From the NCBI GenBank assembly GCA_017745295.1, contig JAGHZR010000010.1, forward strand, positions 1 through 64,000: a stretch of DNA of 64,000 nucleotides, in the 5' to 3' direction. Under the pieces are notes generated by a model. That model saw only the letters and a list, made by a program, of their open reading frames with translations. It made no database searches and was not told the origin of the DNA. The stretch comes from Novosphingobium sp. GTDB taxonomy: Bacteria > Pseudomonadota > Alphaproteobacteria > Sphingomonadales > Sphingomonadaceae. The position numbers were made by a program, and so were the translations under genes. Positions 1-8,383 of this stretch are shown here, in pieces (within the stretch, counting starts at the first letter, position 1; each line of letters starts with the position of its first letter).

Positions 1-78
1 CGAGCGCAGCGAAGCAATCCAGAGTCGCACAGCACCGCTCTGGATTGCCGCGGCCCTTACGGGCCTCGCAATGACGAT
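1..78. repeat. REP-like intergenic palindromic element
   Basis: The window opens with an 11-bp perfect inverted repeat, GCAATCCAGAG (14-24) and CTCTGGATTGC (38-48), followed by a second small palindrome (GGCCCTTACGGGCC, 51-64) and CTCGCAATGACGA. This compact palindromic layout is of the kind found repeated between genes in many sphingomonad genomes. Only one copy is visible here, and it may begin left of the window. Calling it a dispersed repeat is inference. Confidence 0.5.
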
Positions 79-84
79 TGGAGG

Positions 85-114
85 AAAAAGCCGCCCTGCC
101 CCGGGCGGCTTTTT
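85..114. terminator. bidirectional intrinsic terminator
   Basis: A perfect 12-bp stem, AAAAAGCCGCCC (85-96) with GGGCGGCTTTTT (103-114), closes a 6-nt loop. It has a T-run on one strand and an A-run on the other, so it could stop transcription in both directions. The gene it ends lies left of the window. Confidence 0.85.
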
Positions 115-213
115 CTTTGCCGCCAACCCTCGCTTTCGCCGCCGTCAGATTTTCTATCGCCATTTCGGACCGGCTTGCTTGACTGGCCCGACCTCTTCTC
201 AAATAAACAGGCT

Positions 214-315
214 ACGCGGCTTTTGATCGGGATGCAGCTTGCTCCGCGTTACCAACGGCTAAAGCGCGCGACGCTCAGGCGACAACGCCAAGCTTCGTGA
301 TCCCTCATCAAAGAG
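214..315 (+). promoter_or_regulatory. structured 5' leader of epsC resembling a SAM-II riboswitch
   Basis: Positions 214-264 hold a possible 51-nt aptamer. A 6-bp helix ACGCGG (214-219)/CCGCGT (244-249) encloses a U-rich loop ending in GCTTGC (237-242), followed by TTACCAA (249-255) and GCTAAAG (258-264). The SAM-II aptamer of alphaproteobacteria has the same order of parts (helix, U-rich loop, GCUUGC, helix, GUUAAACAA, GCUAAAG) and about the same length. The expected second helix (CUUG with CAAG) is only partly present here. Further down, CCTC (302-305) can pair with GAGG (312-315), the Shine-Dalgarno of epsC, which would suit control of translation. The resemblance is recalled, not computed; a coincidental hairpin is possible. 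Confidence 0.35.
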
Positions 316-324
316 GTGAAAACG

Positions 325-1326
325 ATGCCGAACCCCACTACCGATGCCGATCGTGCCGATCTCAGGGAGGCGGAACCGGTTGCCGCCGCGACCGACGATT
401 TCTGGAACGTCGAGGGTATCGTCCAAGAACTGGCGGAAATCCGGCGCGGCTGGCGCACGGCCAACATGCAGCATGCCGAATACGGCGTGGAGGGCTTCCC
501 CTCGCGCGTGCGGCTGGCGAAAGTGGCCGAGGAACTCTGCGGCGCGCTGTTTCCGCTGAGGCTCGGGCCGGACTTCGTGCGGCTCCACAACGAGGAGACT
601 TTCGTCACCCAGTCCCTGCAGATCGCGCTCAGCCGCCTTCAGGCGCAAGTGCGGCTGGAACTCTACTACGGCGCAGGCGGGCAGAGCGATGCGGCGGAGC
701 AGCGGGCGAACGCCATCGTGCTGGAATTCTCTCGTGGCCTGCCCGCGATCCGGCGCCTGCTGGACCTCGACATCGAAGCCGCCTTCCGGGGCGATCCGGC
801 AGCACGCAGTCTCGACGAAGTGCTGATCTGCTATCCCGGACTGCTAGCGATCATCCACCATCGGCTCGCCCATGCCCTGCACGGGCTGGGCGCTCCGCTG
901 GTGGCGCGCATCCTCTCGGAAATCGCCCATGGCAGCACCGGGATCGATATCCATCCCGCAGCCAGGATCGGACGCGGCTTCTTCATCGACCACGGCACCG
1001 GCGTCGTGGTGGGGGAAACCGCGATCGTGGGCGACAATGTGCGCCTTTATCAGGGGGTCACGCTGGGCGCGAAGGACTTCACGACGGAAAGTTCGGGCGC
1101 GCTCATCCGGGCGCAGCCGCGCCACCCCATCGTCGAGGACGACGTGGTGATCTACGCCGCCGCCACGATCCTGGGGCGGGTGACCATCGGCAGGGGTTCC
1201 GAAATCGGCGGCAATGTCTGGCTGACCCACAGTGTGCCGCCCCATAGCCGGGTCTCGCAGGCACGCGCGGTCGTCACCAGCAGCCAGACGGGGAACGCGG
1301 TTCCGCCGCCGGGGCCGCTCAACTGA
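325..1326 (+). CDS. epsC: serine O-acetyltransferase EpsC
   Basis: Transfers acetyl from acetyl-CoA to L-serine, giving O-acetylserine for cysteine synthesis; cytoplasmic. The product is 333 aa. An alpha-helical N-terminal half is followed, from about residue 195, by hexapeptide repeats of a left-handed beta-helix (HPAARIGRGFFIDHGTG, VVGETAIVGDNVRLYQG, GRVTIGRGSEIGGN). The family's HG..G.D..P and H...GVV.GE patterns are visible. The ATG at 325 has AAGAGG about 8 nt upstream; an in-frame GTG at 316 lies directly against that ribosome-binding site and is less likely. The gene stands alone between a structured leader and a strong terminator. It is EpsC-type rather than classical CysE by its long N-terminus. 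Confidence 0.9.
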   Translation: MPNPTTDADRADLREAEPVAAATDDFWNVEGIVQELAEIRRGWRTANMQHAEYGVEGFPSRVRLAKVAEELCGALFPLRLGPDFVRLHNEETFVTQSLQIALSRLQAQVRLELYYGAGGQSDAAEQRANAIVLEFSRGLPAIRRLLDLDIEAAFRGDPAARSLDEVLICYPGLLAIIHHRLAHALHGLGAPLVARILSEIAHGSTGIDIHPAARIGRGFFIDHGTGVVVGETAIVGDNVRLYQGVTLGAKDFTTESSGALIRAQPRHPIVEDDVVIYAAATILGRVTIGRGSEIGGNVWLTHSVPPHSRVSQARAVVTSSQTGNAVPPPGPLN

Positions 1327-1327
1327 A

Positions 1328-1368
1328 TTGCGAAGATCGCGGCATGGCTGATGCCGCGATCTTCGCAA
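1328..1368. terminator. strong hairpin between convergent genes
   Basis: An 18-bp perfect inverted repeat, TTGCGAAGATCGCGGCAT (1328-1345) and its complement (1351-1368), with loop GGCTG. It starts two bases after the epsC stop and ends eleven bases before the TerC stop, so it probably serves both. No long T-tract follows. Confidence 0.8.
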
Positions 1369-1379
1369 AGGGCATCACC

Positions 1380-2027
1380 TCAGAACAGCGCGAGAATGCC
1401 GCGCGAGGGGTCGACGAGGCCTTCCCAGATCATCTTTCCGGCCACGTAGAGGATGACCATCAGGCCGACATAGGCGATCCAGCGATAGCGCTCGATCACG
1501 CGGGCCAGCACGTTCGCGGCAAGCCCCATCAGCGCCACCGACAGGATCAGGCCGATGGCGAGGATACCGGGATGGTCGCGCGCGGCACCGGCCACAGCCA
1601 GCACGTTGTCCAGGCTCATGCTGACATCGGCCACGGCCACTGCCCATGCGGCAGCGGCGAAGGAGCGCGGCGCGGCCTTGGCGACGGGGTCGTCCTCTCC
1701 GCCAACGTCCTCGCGCAGTTCGCGCCACATCTTCCACGCCACCCAGACCAGCAGCAATCCGCCTGCGAAGACGAGGCCGACGATCTGCATCAGCTGGGTC
1801 ACGACGAGCGCGAAAGCGATGCGCAGGACGAGCGCGGCCAGCACGCCGATCAGGATCACCTTGCGGCGCATCGCGGCGGGAAGCCCGGCGGCCAGCGCGC
1901 CGACGACGATGGCATTGTCGGCCGCCAGCATCACGTCGATCAGCACCACCTGTCCGAAAGCGGCGAGCGCGGCGGGCGAGCCGAGGTTGGAGAAATCGGC
2001 AACGATGTGCTGCCACAGTTCGGTCAT
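1380..2027 (-). CDS. TerC/YjbE family integral membrane protein
   Basis: A 215-aa membrane protein of the TerC family, which is linked to metal-ion (for example manganese) export or tellurium resistance. Several hydrophobic segments are clear, and the two family motifs appear in each half: DVMLAADNAIVVGALAAGLP near residue 25 and DVSMSLDNVLAVAGAA near residue 125, with the conserved acidic residues that probably bind metal. Its ATG (2025-2027) overlaps the TGA of the upstream ATP-grasp gene by 4 nt, so the two are translationally coupled. The longer open frame upstream is antisense to the ATP-grasp gene and is not coding. Substrate unknown. Confidence 0.85.
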   Translation of the reverse strand: MTELWQHIVADFSNLGSPAALAAFGQVVLIDVMLAADNAIVVGALAAGLPAAMRRKVILIGVLAALVLRIAFALVVTQLMQIVGLVFAGGLLLVWVAWKMWRELREDVGGEDDPVAKAAPRSFAAAAWAVAVADVSMSLDNVLAVAGAARDHPGILAIGLILSVALMGLAANVLARVIERYRWIAYVGLMVILYVAGKMIWEGLVDPSRGILALF

Positions 2028-3097
2028 GCGGAAAGGTTCCTGTTGGTCCAGGCGCCGCGAGCGGTCGCCACGAGAAAGTCGGGATAGCTCCAGCCGATAG
2101 CGGCCGCAGCGAGGGTGGAAAGGCTGTCTTCGTCCTCGCGGCCCGGTCGGCCGGAACCGGTGAGGTTGGGCTTCGCATTGACGTCGAAGAGGAAATAGCG
2201 GCCCGCGGCATCGGCGCGGCAGTCGATCCGCATCGGCGAGCGGATGGCGAGAAGCGCGCCCGCCTGCTCGCAGGCCTCGGTCACGGCCATGATCGCCGAA
2301 TTGGCCCGCTCCCACGGGGTCATCGCCGCGCTGTTGCGGCTGACCGGGACGTCGCCGTTATAGGGCGCGACGTCTCCGATCTGGTCGAAGCGGCGCACCG
2401 GCGGCAGCGCGAAAGGTGCGGTCGCACCCTCCCGGCAGGCGGCGGGCATGACGGTCACGGTGATCTCCTGCCCCGGCAGGAACTGCTCCAGCATGATCGC
2501 CGCGCCGAAGCGGCGGCTCTCGGCCAGATCGCGGACTTGCGCGGTGAGTTGCTCGCCGCTGCGGGCCACGCCCACGCCCTGACTGCCGCGCCCGCGCAAG
2601 GGCTTCACTACCAGCGGGAGGCAGTCCGCGAAGGGCGCAAGTTGCGCGTCCAGATCGCCGTCGCCGTCGATCAGCCACGAGCGCGCGACCGGCAGGCCTG
2701 CCGCCAGCAGGCGGGCATTGGTGGCAGCCTTGTCGTCGATCGCCTGCATCGCCTGCGGGTCGGGGCCGACGATCCAGGCCTTGCGGCTGGCCGCCTCGAT
2801 CGGGTGGCCTGCGAAGACCACGGTATTGGCCCAGAGCAAAGTCGCGCCCGCCTCCAGCGCGGCGGCGATGCCTTCCTCGGTATCGGGCCAGACCCAGTCT
2901 AAGACGCGCATAGGATCGGGATCGCCCACCGGCGTCGCCAGGGTGCAGCCCGCCGCCCGCAGGGCGACGCCGATATCGGCGCCGCTGTCGGAATAGCCGC
3001 CGGGCTTGGCCTCCTTGCGGGCGCCGTCGATCACCGGCGGTTCGAGCGCCTGATAGAGCAAGGCGATGGTCTGTTCACGGGGATCAGGCGCGGTCAT
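2024..3097 (-). CDS. ATP-grasp domain protein
   Basis: A 357-aa ATP-grasp enzyme, which would use ATP to join a carboxylate to an amine or thiol through an acyl-phosphate. Visible signs: VVKPLRGRGSQGV around residues 165-177 (the phosphate-binding lysine and glycine-rich loop), MLEQFLPGQEITVTVMP (the grasp strand with acidic residues) and FLFDVNAKPNLTGSGRP near the C-terminus (the Mg-binding D..N). The fold resembles D-Ala-D-Ala ligase. Its start overlaps the upstream AbrB-like gene by 14 nt and its end overlaps the TerC gene by 4 nt, so all three form one operon. Substrate not recognisable. Confidence 0.8.
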   Translation of the reverse strand: MTAPDPREQTIALLYQALEPPVIDGARKEAKPGGYSDSGADIGVALRAAGCTLATPVGDPDPMRVLDWVWPDTEEGIAAALEAGATLLWANTVVFAGHPIEAASRKAWIVGPDPQAMQAIDDKAATNARLLAAGLPVARSWLIDGDGDLDAQLAPFADCLPLVVKPLRGRGSQGVGVARSGEQLTAQVRDLAESRRFGAAIMLEQFLPGQEITVTVMPAACREGATAPFALPPVRRFDQIGDVAPYNGDVPVSRNSAAMTPWERANSAIMAVTEACEQAGALLAIRSPMRIDCRADAAGRYFLFDVNAKPNLTGSGRPGREDEDSLSTLAAAAIGWSYPDFLVATARGAWTNRNLSA

Positions 3098-4160
3098 TAG
3101 TGGCTCCCATGATACGGAAGGACAGCGGCGCGCCGACGATGACCAGCATCACCCGCACGAGGTGGTGAACGATCACGAAGCCCGCCTCCAGCGAGAGGCT
3201 CAACGCGACCATGCTCATTTCCGCCACCCCTCCGGGCGAATAGGCCAGCGCGACGAGCGCCGGGTTGAGCCCCGTAGCCCAACCGATCGCAAAGGCCCAG
3301 ACGAAGGTTACAAGTAGCAGGATCGCCGTCGATCCCGCCGCCAGCAGCAGGGTTCGGCCCAGCGTCTTGAGATCAAGACCGACGAAGCGGCAGCCGATAG
3401 TGGCGCCGAGGCCAACTTGCGCGGCGGCGATGGCCCATGCCGGGATGTGGAAGTCGGAAAGGCCGGTCAGGTGCACCAGCGCACTGACGAATAGCGGCCC
3501 CATCAGGTGCCACGCGGGCAGGCGCAAGGCGCGGCCGAGCAGGCTGCCGACGATCACGCAGCCGAGGCCCCAGAAAAGCAACGGCCAGCCGGTCGCTTCG
3601 GTCAGCAGCGGCGCGGCGAGCGGCGGCGCGTGGACGTCTGCCTCGAAGGCGCGGATCAGGAACGGCAGGATGAAGACGACGAGGAAAATGCGCGCGCCGT
3701 GGATCAGGCCGATCATGCGCTCCTCGGCGCCGCGCTCGGCGCCCATCAGCACCATCTCGGCAATGCCTCCGGGCATGCCTGCGAAGTAGGCGGTCGGCGG
3801 GTCGAAGCGGGCGACGCGGCGGAAATAGACGACGCAAAGAAACGCCGCGCTGACGAGGAATAGCGGCAGAAGCGCGATCGGCACGATCCACTCCGCCGCC
3901 TGCCTGAGCAGACCGGGATGGAAGGCGCTGCCGAGCACGACACCGATCACCGCCGACATCGGGCGGCGCGTGGCCGAGGAGGCAGCGATGGGCAGACCGG
4001 CGATGCTTCCCGCCGCGCAGGCCGTCATCGCGCCGAGCACCCAGGGCAGCGGCGCTCCGATCGACCAGAACGCAGCGCCCCCTGCCGCGCCGAGGGCCAG
4101 CGCGGCGAGGAAGCGCAGGATCATGCGGGTATCAGCCAAGGCCTGCACGCTCCCCGTCAT
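3084..4160 (-). CDS. AbrB-type membrane protein
   Basis: A 358-aa hydrophobic protein of the family annotated as AbrB or ammonia monooxygenase (TIGR03082 duplication), despite being an integral membrane protein with no DNA-binding domain. Two repeats are visible, each with a glycine-rich GG-AEM motif: FAGMPGGIAEMVLMG near residue 148 and YSPGGVAEMSMVAL near residue 313. About nine to ten membrane segments. The start is uncertain: no clear ribosome-binding site precedes the ATG at 4160; an in-frame TTG (4136) has GGGGAG upstream, and a further ATG at 4124 is possible. First gene of the three-gene operon. Function in cells not established. Confidence 0.75.
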   Translation of the reverse strand: MTGSVQALADTRMILRFLAALALGAAGGAAFWSIGAPLPWVLGAMTACAAGSIAGLPIAASSATRRPMSAVIGVVLGSAFHPGLLRQAAEWIVPIALLPLFLVSAAFLCVVYFRRVARFDPPTAYFAGMPGGIAEMVLMGAERGAEERMIGLIHGARIFLVVFILPFLIRAFEADVHAPPLAAPLLTEATGWPLLFWGLGCVIVGSLLGRALRLPAWHLMGPLFVSALVHLTGLSDFHIPAWAIAAAQVGLGATIGCRFVGLDLKTLGRTLLLAAGSTAILLLVTFVWAFAIGWATGLNPALVALAYSPGGVAEMSMVALSLSLEAGFVIVHHLVRVMLVIVGAPLSFRIMGATNDRA

Positions 4161-4182
4161 CCATGAATCGTCATTGAGAGTC

Positions 4183-4318
4183 CGTCATCCTGAACTTGTT
4201 TCAGGACCCATTCCTCGGCCTCAACCGGAGGGTTGATGCGCTTGCGGCATTCGCGGTTTGCTGTCCAACCCTCCGGCCCCAACCGCCCGATGGACCCTGA
4301 AACAAGTTCAGGGTGACG
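4183..4318. repeat. inverted-repeat element of paired REP-like sequences
   Basis: Two 28-bp arms, CGTCATCCTGAACTTGTTTC and onward (4183-4210) and its near-complement (4291-4318), are inverted about 80 bp apart. Each arm is itself palindromic (CCTGAAACAAGTTCAGG). Within the spacer, CCGGAGGGTTG (4225-4235) and CAACCCTCCGG (4265-4275) form a second nested inverted repeat. The element fills the gap between the AbrB-like and citrate transporter genes, both on the minus strand, and may act as a transcription stop or be a small non-autonomous mobile repeat. No ORF in it looks real. Confidence 0.7.
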
Positions 4319-4358
4319 GGGTGTGAGGTAGAGAGCGAAGGGGGCGAACGTCACGCCG

Positions 4359-5660
4359 TCATCCCACGAACGGGAACGCCAGAACCAGCATCCCCACGAC
4401 CGTCATCACCAGACAGCACAGCGCTGCCGGAACCAGCGTGAAGCGCTGGTGATCGGCGAGGTCCACGCCCGCAAGGCTGACCAGCAGGTAGGTCGAGGGC
4501 ACCAAGGGGCTGAGCAGGTGAACCGGCTGCCCCATCAGCGAGGCCCGGGCGATGGCCATCGGCTCCACGCCGTAATGCGCGCCCGCCTCGGCGAGGATCG
4601 GCAGCATCCCGAAGTAGAAGGCGTCGTTGGAGATGAAGAACGTGCCCGGCAGGCTGATGAGCGCCGTGATCGGCGCCATGTAGGGGCCCAGGAACGGCGG
4701 GATGAAATTCACCACCTCGCGGCTCATCGCCTCGACCATGCCGGTGCCCGACAGGATGCCGGTGAAGATGCCCGCCGCGAAGATCAGCGAGACCACCGCC
4801 AGCACGTTGCCCGCATGGGCGGCGATGCGCTCCTTCTGCTCCTTCACATGCGGGTAGTTGGCGATCATCGAGACGGCGAAAGCCAGCATCATCAGGATCG
4901 GCAGCGGCAGCACGCCCCAGACCAGCAGCACCAACAGCGCGACGACAAGCGCGGCGTTGAACCAGATCATCTTCGGACGGCGTGCCTCGGGCCACTGCGA
5001 GACGGCGAAGTCCTCCAGTTCCCTGGGCGTCACAGCTTCGACGCGGCCGATGCGGCGGCGTTCCTTGCGGCCGAAGTGGATCGCCAGCAGGATCAGGAAG
5101 GCAAGACCGGCGATCATGCCCGGAATCAGCGGCAGGAAGAGAGTCGAGGGATCGAGCTTCAGCGCACTGGCGGCGCGCGCGGTCGGCCCGCCCCAGGGCG
5201 TCAGGTTCATCACCCCGCTCGTCACCATCAGCAGGCAGACGAGGTAGAGCCGGTTCATGTCGTAACGCTTGTAGAGCGGCAGCATGGCGGCCATCGTGAT
5301 GATGTAGGTGGTCGAACCGTCGCCATCGAGGCTCACGAGCGCGCAGAGCACCACCGAGCCGATCAGGATCAGCATCGGATCGCCGTGGACCAGCCGGATC
5401 AGGCGGCCCACCAGCGGATCGAACAAGCCGGTGTCGGTCATCGTGCTGAAGAACAGGATCGCGAAGAGCAGCATGACGCCGGTGGGCGCCAGCTTGGTCA
5501 GGCCCTCGATCATCATGTCGCCCAGCCCGGCGTGGAAACCGGCGAGCAGCGCGAACAGCGTGGGCACGACGACCAGCGCGACCAGCGGGGTCATCCGCTT
5601 GGTCATGATGAGCGTCATGAAAGTGGCCACCATCAGGAAGCCGATAAGGGCGAGACTCAT
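4359..5660 (-). CDS. CitMHS family citrate-metal:proton symporter
   Basis: A 433-aa inner-membrane transporter of the CitMHS family, which imports citrate complexed with Mg2+ or Ca2+ together with protons. About twelve membrane segments are visible, starting MSLALIGFLMVATFMTLI. Family features include LVSLDGDGSTTYIITMAAMLPLY near residues 107-129 and the motif SGVMNLTPWGGPTARAAS near residue 149. It lies 39 nt downstream of the OprO/P-like porin gene on the same strand and reads as the last gene of a binding protein, porin, symporter operon. The choice of citrate over another tricarboxylate is from the family. Confidence 0.88.
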   Translation of the reverse strand: MSLALIGFLMVATFMTLIMTKRMTPLVALVVVPTLFALLAGFHAGLGDMMIEGLTKLAPTGVMLLFAILFFSTMTDTGLFDPLVGRLIRLVHGDPMLILIGSVVLCALVSLDGDGSTTYIITMAAMLPLYKRYDMNRLYLVCLLMVTSGVMNLTPWGGPTARAASALKLDPSTLFLPLIPGMIAGLAFLILLAIHFGRKERRRIGRVEAVTPRELEDFAVSQWPEARRPKMIWFNAALVVALLVLLVWGVLPLPILMMLAFAVSMIANYPHVKEQKERIAAHAGNVLAVVSLIFAAGIFTGILSGTGMVEAMSREVVNFIPPFLGPYMAPITALISLPGTFFISNDAFYFGMLPILAEAGAHYGVEPMAIARASLMGQPVHLLSPLVPSTYLLVSLAGVDLADHQRFTLVPAALCCLVMTVVGMLVLAFPFVG

Positions 5661-5699
5661 GATTGTCCCCGAATGTCTGTCATGGATGGATGGGACGGA

Positions 5700-7172
5700 T
5701 CAGAACGTGACGCCGACGCGGGCGGTCAAAGTCTGTCCATCATCTTTCCCGGTGTAGGCACCGGCGGTATTCTGCGTGTTCCAGTGAATCGCGTTGACCT
5801 GAAAGCGGGTGAAGCTGTTGAGATACCAGTTCACGCCCAAGGTCGCCGCCCAGCCCTGTGCGGGGGTTACGATGTCGTCGAACGCCAGGTTTTCGTAGCG
5901 GGCGGTCAGTTCGATCGCGCCGGGGCCGCCTTCGAACACCGGGCGCAGCACCTTGGGCTGGCCGAAGCTGCCAAGGCGCGGGTTGTAGGGGGGCAGGTCG
6001 CCGGTCAGGAACCAGCCGCCCGAAACGCTCCAGGCGCGGGTGACGAAATCGGGGCGGCCATTGTCGAGCCGCGCATGGCGCTCGCCCGCCTCGCCCATGA
6101 TCCAGAGCGGGCCGGAATAGCCGCCCAGTTCCACGCCGTAGCCGGTGGTGCCGGTGCCGCCGGTCAAGGTGCCGGTCGAAAGGCGGAGCGCGCCGTTGAA
6201 GCGCCCGCCGATCACCGTATTGCGCGTCAGCGTATTCTTGCCGGGATGGAGCATCTCGTCGAAGCCCCACACGCCGAGGTGCAGCACCTGACGGTCGGAC
6301 TTGATCGGATTCCAGTGCGCGCGGGCGAGCACGGTGCGGTTGTCTGAGGTGGACTGGTCGCCGTCGATACGGTCACCGGTCAGGGTCAGCGAGGCGTGGC
6401 CGGTCTTCCAGAACAGGCGCGGCATCACGCCGAGGCCGTAGAAGGCGCGCTGCGGGATGATCGCGGTGGCGACCACCGAACGCTCGGTAAACGGCGTCGA
6501 ATCCGAGCCGGTCGAGCCTTCGAAGCTGCGGTCGTTGAACAAGTGGCCGACGCGCACGTCGTAGTCCATGCCCGGCGCGATGCGGTTGCGCCAGCCCATG
6601 AAGGCGGTGACGACATCGACCTCGTTTTCCGAGAAGTCGGTCTCGAACTGGTAGAAGAAGTGGGTGCCGACAGTGCCTTCCAGGCCCATGCGCAGCGCGC
6701 GCATGCCGGTGGTCGTAAGGTTGCGGCCGCTGTACTTCGAGCCAGTGGTGGTGCTGACATCGGTGATGATGCGCCCGCGCGGCTTGAAGCTGAACATGCC
6801 GTCGGCGGAGTGGAACACCGGCAGGCCCGCGCCCCATTCGGTGCTCACCCCCGAGGCCAAGACGGCGGCGGCACGCACGCGCTCGATATCGCGCTCGGCG
6901 GGTCCGGGAGGAAGCAGCTGCGGCGCATAAGGCTGCGTCACCACGACTTGCGGAGCAGGTTCCGGTGCAGCGGCAGGCGCTTGCGGAGCCGCAGCCATGA
7001 CCGGAGCCGATTGCCCGGCCTCCAGCTTCTCCACCCGCTGGCGCAGCGAGGCGATCTCCGCAGCCTGCGCGCGCACGAGTTCGGCGAGGTCTTCCTTCGT
7101 CGGTTCCTGGGCCAGCGCCGGAGTCGCCGCGACCAGGGCGACGAGCGCAGTGCCCGATGCAAACATCTTCAT
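5700..7172 (-). CDS. OprO/OprP-family outer membrane porin
   Basis: A 490-aa outer-membrane channel. It has a signal peptide cut after ALAQ (residue 22), then a coiled-coil stretch (residues 26-53, LRQRVEKLEAG) and a proline/alanine linker, then a beta-barrel domain ending in the C-terminal aromatic signature (RVGVTF) expected for barrel assembly. The barrel matches the phosphate-selective porin O/P family. The gene overlaps the preceding binding-protein gene by 4 nt (ATGA), which suggests that porin and binding protein handle the same solute, probably citrate here rather than phosphate. Confidence 0.87.
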   Translation of the reverse strand: MKMFASGTALVALVAATPALAQEPTKEDLAELVRAQAAEIASLRQRVEKLEAGQSAPVMAAAPQAPAAAPEPAPQVVVTQPYAPQLLPPGPAERDIERVRAAAVLASGVSTEWGAGLPVFHSADGMFSFKPRGRIITDVSTTTGSKYSGRNLTTTGMRALRMGLEGTVGTHFFYQFETDFSENEVDVVTAFMGWRNRIAPGMDYDVRVGHLFNDRSFEGSTGSDSTPFTERSVVATAIIPQRAFYGLGVMPRLFWKTGHASLTLTGDRIDGDQSTSDNRTVLARAHWNPIKSDRQVLHLGVWGFDEMLHPGKNTLTRNTVIGGRFNGALRLSTGTLTGGTGTTGYGVELGGYSGPLWIMGEAGERHARLDNGRPDFVTRAWSVSGGWFLTGDLPPYNPRLGSFGQPKVLRPVFEGGPGAIELTARYENLAFDDIVTPAQGWAATLGVNWYLNSFTRFQVNAIHWNTQNTAGAYTGKDDGQTLTARVGVTF

Positions 7173-8284
7173 GGAGTCTTGTGTCCGGAGGCGAGGACCG
7201 CGTTCCAGTCGCGCAGGAAGCGCTCACGGGTCAGGCGATCGAGATTGACGAGAAGCTGCGGACCGACGCGCACGGGGCGGGCCTGTCCGGCAGGAAGGCG
7301 GTGGGAAGCGGGCACGTCGGTGCGCACCGGCCAGAGGCTGTGGCGGGCAAGCTGGGCCTGTCCGGCGCGGGAGAGCAGGAAATCGAGGAACAGGCGCGCG
7401 GCAGCCGGGTGGCGCGCTTCGCGCGAGATGAAAGCGATGCGCGAGGTGACGATGGTGTAGTCGCGCGGGAAGACGACGCCGATGCTGGGATCGCGCCGCG
7501 CCCGTTCGAGCGCGTAGGAGCCGATCACGTTGTAGGCCATCGCCAGCTTGCCCGAGGCGACGCCCTGCAGCATCTCCTCGGTATGGGTCATGAGCACCGG
7601 GCGCGTCGCCGCCATCGCCTCGACGAGGCTGCGGGTGTCGCGGGTGATCTGGAAGTCCTGCGAGAGATAGAGATAACCGACATTGGAGCGCGCCGGATCG
7701 AAAGTCGCGACCTTGCCCGTGAAGGCGGCGCGGCGACGGCGCAGCAATTGCTCCAGCTGCTGGTGGCTCTGCGGCACTTGCGCCGCCGGAACCAACTTCC
7801 TGTTGTAGACGATCCCGATCGGCTCGGCAGTGACGCCGAAGCCCATGTTCTTCCACACCGCCGTTTCCGGCAGCGCGGGCTTCTCGGGGCTGGCATATTG
7901 CTGCGCGTAGCCGTCGTTGATGAGCTTGACCTGCTGGTCCATCGCCGAGGACCAGACGATGTCCGCCGAGTAGGTCTTCGCGCGGACTTCCTGCGTGTAG
8001 CGACGATAGAGCTCGGCCGAGCCGAGATCGGCATAGAGCACCTGGATGCCCGGATAGAGCCGCCGGAAGGCCGAGACCACCGGCACCATCTCCGCCTTGT
8101 CGGCATTGGCATAGATGCGCACGGTGCCTTCGGTGCGGGCATCGGCGATGAGGCTGTCGTAGGAACGCGGGTAGCCCGCCGGACGCTGTATCGGCCGGCT
8201 CGGGCGCTGGGCATCGGCAGGCGCGGTCATCGCGGGAAACGCGACTGTCGCTGCCAGTGCCAGAACCGTGATGAAGCTGCGCAT
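7169..8284 (-). CDS. periplasmic extracellular solute-binding protein
   Basis: A 371-aa secreted binding protein of the AfuA/ABC-iron type-2 fold. The signal peptide is MRSFITVLALAATVAFPAMT and onward to about ADAQ. Features: EGTVRIYANADKAEM near residue 58, DIVWSSAMDQQVKLIN near 107 and GVTAEPIGIVYNRK near 148. The ATG at 8284 has AGAGGA about 7 nt upstream; an upstream in-frame ATG (8335) lacks this and would bury the signal peptide. No ABC permease or ATPase genes lie nearby. In related loci such a protein sits with a two-component system and porin, so it may present ligand to the sensor kinase or to the CitMHS symporter. That role is inference. Confidence 0.83.
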   Translation of the reverse strand: MRSFITVLALAATVAFPAMTAPADAQRPSRPIQRPAGYPRSYDSLIADARTEGTVRIYANADKAEMVPVVSAFRRLYPGIQVLYADLGSAELYRRYTQEVRAKTYSADIVWSSAMDQQVKLINDGYAQQYASPEKPALPETAVWKNMGFGVTAEPIGIVYNRKLVPAAQVPQSHQQLEQLLRRRRAAFTGKVATFDPARSNVGYLYLSQDFQITRDTRSLVEAMAATRPVLMTHTEEMLQGVASGKLAMAYNVIGSYALERARRDPSIGVVFPRDYTIVTSRIAFISREARHPAAARLFLDFLLSRAGQAQLARHSLWPVRTDVPASHRLPAGQARPVRVGPQLLVNLDRLTRERFLRDWNAVLASGHKTP

Positions 8285-8383
8285 TCCCGTATCCTCTCGC
8301 TTTCCGCATCTGATGTCGGATAAGCTGCCGGGCATGGTCTACGATCCGAAGCTGTCATCCACCTTTCACCAAAAAGTGCCCCC

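Noticed and set aside
3084..4160. Reading the AbrB-family name as a transcription factor.
   Set aside because: The protein is a polytopic membrane protein with two GG-AEM repeats and no DNA-binding fold; the name is historical.
3970..4354. Small open frames on both strands across the gap between the AbrB-like and citrate transporter genes.
   Set aside because: They translate through the inverted-repeat arms (HPELVSG-type peptides), have no ribosome-binding sites and no recognisable protein.
4449..6347. A 632-aa open frame antisense to the citrate symporter and porin genes.
   Set aside because: High-GC shadow frame rich in H, R, Q and D with no domain; the minus-strand genes have clear signal peptides, family motifs and operon overlaps.
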